Shown here: piece after piece, positions 62,224 to 64,000 of the stretch
Numbering within the stretch: the first letter of the stretch is position 1
How the letters are laid out: each line of letters begins with the position of its first letter
Assembly: GCF_013407165.1 (NCBI RefSeq)
Contig: NZ_CP026994.1
Location: 1,454,187 to 1,518,186 of the forward strand
From: Nitrosopumilus oxyclinae
Lineage (GTDB): Archaea > Thermoproteota > Nitrososphaeria > Nitrososphaerales > Nitrosopumilaceae
Direction of reading: 5' to 3'
DNA length: 64,000 bases
The notes under the pieces: model-generated
What the model was told of the DNA's origin: nothing
The model's input: the letters and a program-made list of their open reading frames with translations, nothing else
The model's database searches: none
Translations under genes and position numbers: made by a program

Positions 62224-62718
62224 TTAGAGATTTTTCAAATGTTCTTTAGCACTAATTCTTTCCAAAAAATTTCTTGTTCCAGAAGGTACTAGATTATCCC
62301 ATTTTTGATCGCGAATTATAAGATCGCGAATATTGGTTCCAGATAATGATTCCCTATTCAAAAAAGGAATCGAAAGAACCTGAATCTTTCTTTTCGAATA
62401 TAGATGCTTTGTCAAATCATCATTTGAAAAAATTATATCAAATTTTGGTACAATAGTATCTATTTTTTCAATCCATTTCACATGATTATCAACATCAGGA
62501 ATAAAATAAATTGAAATTTTTTCTTTCATTGAATCATCAATAGAAGATAAAATCATTTCTTTTCGTTGTTCGGCAGTAAATGGATTGTTTTTTTCTACAG
62601 GTTTGTTTGAGCTTCCCAAGCCTATCCATAATTTATCAACTTTAGATAATGCAAATTGTAATGCTTCAAGATGGCCCAGATGAAAAGGTTGGAATCTTCC
62701 TATCAATAAACCATCCAT
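62224..62718 (-). CDS. nadM: Nicotinamide-nucleotide adenylyltransferase (archaeal NadM)
   Basis: A 164-residue nucleotidyltransferase with the motif GRFQPFHLGHLEAL (about 7-20) and the second motif IRDLII in SGTNIRDLIIRD. It joins NMN with ATP to give NAD. The length and start (MDGLLIGRFQ) match archaeal NadM. It is divergent from rtcA with a 61-base gap. Confidence 0.93.
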   Translation of the reverse strand: MDGLLIGRFQPFHLGHLEALQFALSKVDKLWIGLGSSNKPVEKNNPFTAEQRKEMILSSIDDSMKEKISIYFIPDVDNHVKWIEKIDTIVPKFDIIFSNDDLTKHLYSKRKIQVLSIPFLNRESLSGTNIRDLIIRDQKWDNLVPSGTRNFLERISAKEHLKNL

Positions 62719-62779
62719 ATCATCTATAGAAAATTTCTTTTTAAAAAACTATCATAAAGAGTGATTAATTGAAAAAACT

Positions 62780-63805
62780 ATGGATTTTCTAAAGATTAAT
62801 GGAGGCCACGGCGAAGGTGGTGGACAAATTATTCGCTCAGCAATTGCACTATCATGTATTACAAAACAAGCAATACATTTAGAAAATATTAGAAAAAATA
62901 GAAAAATTTCTGGATTAAGGCCACAACATCTTACAGCAATCAAAATTCTTCAAAAAGTTGCAAATGCTAAAGTCATTGGAGCAAAAATAGGATCTACAGA
63001 AATAAAATTTATCCCAGGTAATATTGAAAATTTAGAATTAGTTGAAAACGTTGGAACAGCTGGAAGTATTCCATTAATTTTACAGGTTTTAATTCCGGTA
63101 GTTGCAATATCAAAAAAACATCTTGATTTAAAAATTAAAGGCGGTACTGATGTACTTTGGAGTCCAACTATTGATTATACTCAATACGTATTACAAGAAG
63201 CATATTCAAGAATGGGTATTAATTTTTCACTTGAATTAATCAAAAGGGGTTATTATCCTAAAGGCGGTGGAGAAGTAAAATTACAAGTAACCCCATCTAA
63301 TGTAAAAGCAACATCATTTTCAAAAAGAAAAACAAATGAAGTTAAATTAATTTGTTCTTTTTCAAAATCTACAAACAACAAAATTAAAAATAAAGTAAAT
63401 CAAATTGTAAAAAAATTAACTGAAGCAAACCATATTGTAAACGTAAAAATAATATCTGAAGAAGCACTAGATTCTGGTGCATCTTTGTTAATTTACAGTA
63501 TTGATCATGATTCCATTATGGGGATTGATGCATTATATAATAAAAAAACAGATGAATTTGATTTAGACTTGGATAATTTTATTAAAAATTATTCTATTGA
63601 TAATAATTTAGCAGACATGTTAGTCGTTCCTGCCAGTTTATCTGCTGGAAAAACAATTTTTCCTGTTAAAGAAATTACAAAACATTTAGAGACAAATTTG
63701 TTTGTAACATCAAAAATCACTGGTTGTAAATATGGTATTGGAAAAACAAGTAATGGTTTTGAAGTAATTATTGAGGGAATCTCAAACTCCAGCATCAAGC
63801 AATGA
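62780..63805 (+). CDS. rtcA: RNA 3'-terminal phosphate cyclase
   Basis: A 341-residue protein: INGGHGEGGGQIIRSAIALS near the start, RKISGLRPQHLTAIKIL, and SAGKTIFPVKEITKHLETNL near the end. The family turns RNA 3'-phosphates into 2',3'-cyclic phosphates using ATP and a histidine-AMP intermediate. No rtcB gene is in the window. The ATG at 62780 is clear. Confidence 0.93.
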   Translation: MDFLKINGGHGEGGGQIIRSAIALSCITKQAIHLENIRKNRKISGLRPQHLTAIKILQKVANAKVIGAKIGSTEIKFIPGNIENLELVENVGTAGSIPLILQVLIPVVAISKKHLDLKIKGGTDVLWSPTIDYTQYVLQEAYSRMGINFSLELIKRGYYPKGGGEVKLQVTPSNVKATSFSKRKTNEVKLICSFSKSTNNKIKNKVNQIVKKLTEANHIVNVKIISEEALDSGASLLIYSIDHDSIMGIDALYNKKTDEFDLDLDNFIKNYSIDNNLADMLVVPASLSAGKTIFPVKEITKHLETNLFVTSKITGCKYGIGKTSNGFEVIIEGISNSSIKQ

Positions 63806-64000
63806 AGCAAAGAATAGAATTGCTATAGACAATACTACAGTTATCTCTCCAAGTATGATAATTTTTTTTCTAAGTTTTTGAATTTCAGGTTCTGACATCT
63901 GGTTTGACATAATTTTTTCCTCAACATCTTTACGAATTACTCTAACATGAACAGCATATGTAATAATTAATGCAATAACAAGAATTATCTTAATAATTAG
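63782..64000 (-). CDS. Membrane protein, N-terminus cut off by window edge
   Basis: The last 72 residues of a protein read into the window: a helix at the start (IKIILVIALIITYAVHV), a charged loop (VRVIRKDVEEKI, then SEPEIQKLRKK) and a second helix (about 49-67). The stop codon is at 63782-63784 and overlaps rtcA by 24 bases. No family recognised. Confidence 0.6.
   Translation of the reverse strand, partial: LIIKIILVIALIITYAVHVRVIRKDVEEKIMSNQMSEPEIQKLRKKIIILGEITVVLSIAILFFASLLDAGV

Overview
The window is AT-rich archaeal DNA that looks like a marine ammonia-oxidising thaumarchaeon (Nitrososphaerota, Nitrosopumilus/Nitrosarchaeum type). Evidence for this: PEFG-type C-terminal sorting tails, a plastocyanin-like secreted protein, a fused CopC-CopD copper protein, an Amt transporter with a signal peptide, an archaeal A-type ATP synthase, archaeal glycerol-1-phosphate dehydrogenase, archaeal CoA synthesis genes (pantoate kinase and phosphopantothenate synthetase), aCPSF1, a proteasome beta subunit and SepF. 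Many genes have a TATA box about 25-30 bases before the start codon and no Shine-Dalgarno site, which fits leaderless transcription. Several starts are TTG or GTG. No rRNA, tRNA, CRISPR array, transposon or prophage was recognised, and no gene-free stretch exceeds about 240 bases.

Layout. 1-8.3 kb: a partial nitrilase, a tautomerase, a rhomboid protease, a CHRD protein, a winged-helix/membrane-protein pair and three secreted proteins ending in paired WW-containing modules. 8.3-19 kb: envelope and metal block with a CFI-box protein, a plastocyanin with PEFG tail, CopC-CopD-propeller fusion, two related 'GW-EP' proteins, a ZnuABC-like importer divergent from a NikR-like regulator, and a third GHG-family protein that carries a PEFG tail instead of WW modules. 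18.8-28 kb: LON-domain protein, divergent pyrB/pyrI, and the ATP synthase genes E-A-B-D-(41 aa ORF)-K with I divergent. 28-36 kb: a sensor kinase with a DUF3068-like sensor, a rhodanese, amt with a divergent winged-helix gene, ATP synthase C, and a Cas4-like protein. 36-46 kb: nucleotide kinases, HD hydrolase, small heat-shock protein, ABC1 kinase, several membrane microproteins and a MacB-like ABC system. 46-64 kb: Lrp-like and PhoU-like regulators, a four-gene CoA operon, methyltransferase, M24 peptidase, PP-loop enzyme, SepF, aCPSF1, proteasome beta, G1P dehydrogenase, FKBP, aminotransferase, NadM and RtcA.

What seems most new. (1) Six secreted proteins between 4.7 and 18.8 kb are all predicted to begin with histidine once the signal peptide is removed, including a CopC domain with a complete His/Asp/His site; this suggests a set of envelope copper-binding proteins. 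(2) An inverted repeat of the form TGGTACA-N9/10-TGTACCA lies just upstream of the TATA box of four of these or neighbouring genes and looks like a shared activator site. (3) Within the GHG family, paired WW modules and the PEFG tail replace each other, so the WW module may be a surface-attachment domain. (4) Several conserved-looking microproteins (22, 36, 41 and 55 aa) sit in operons or behind strong promoters or ribosome sites.
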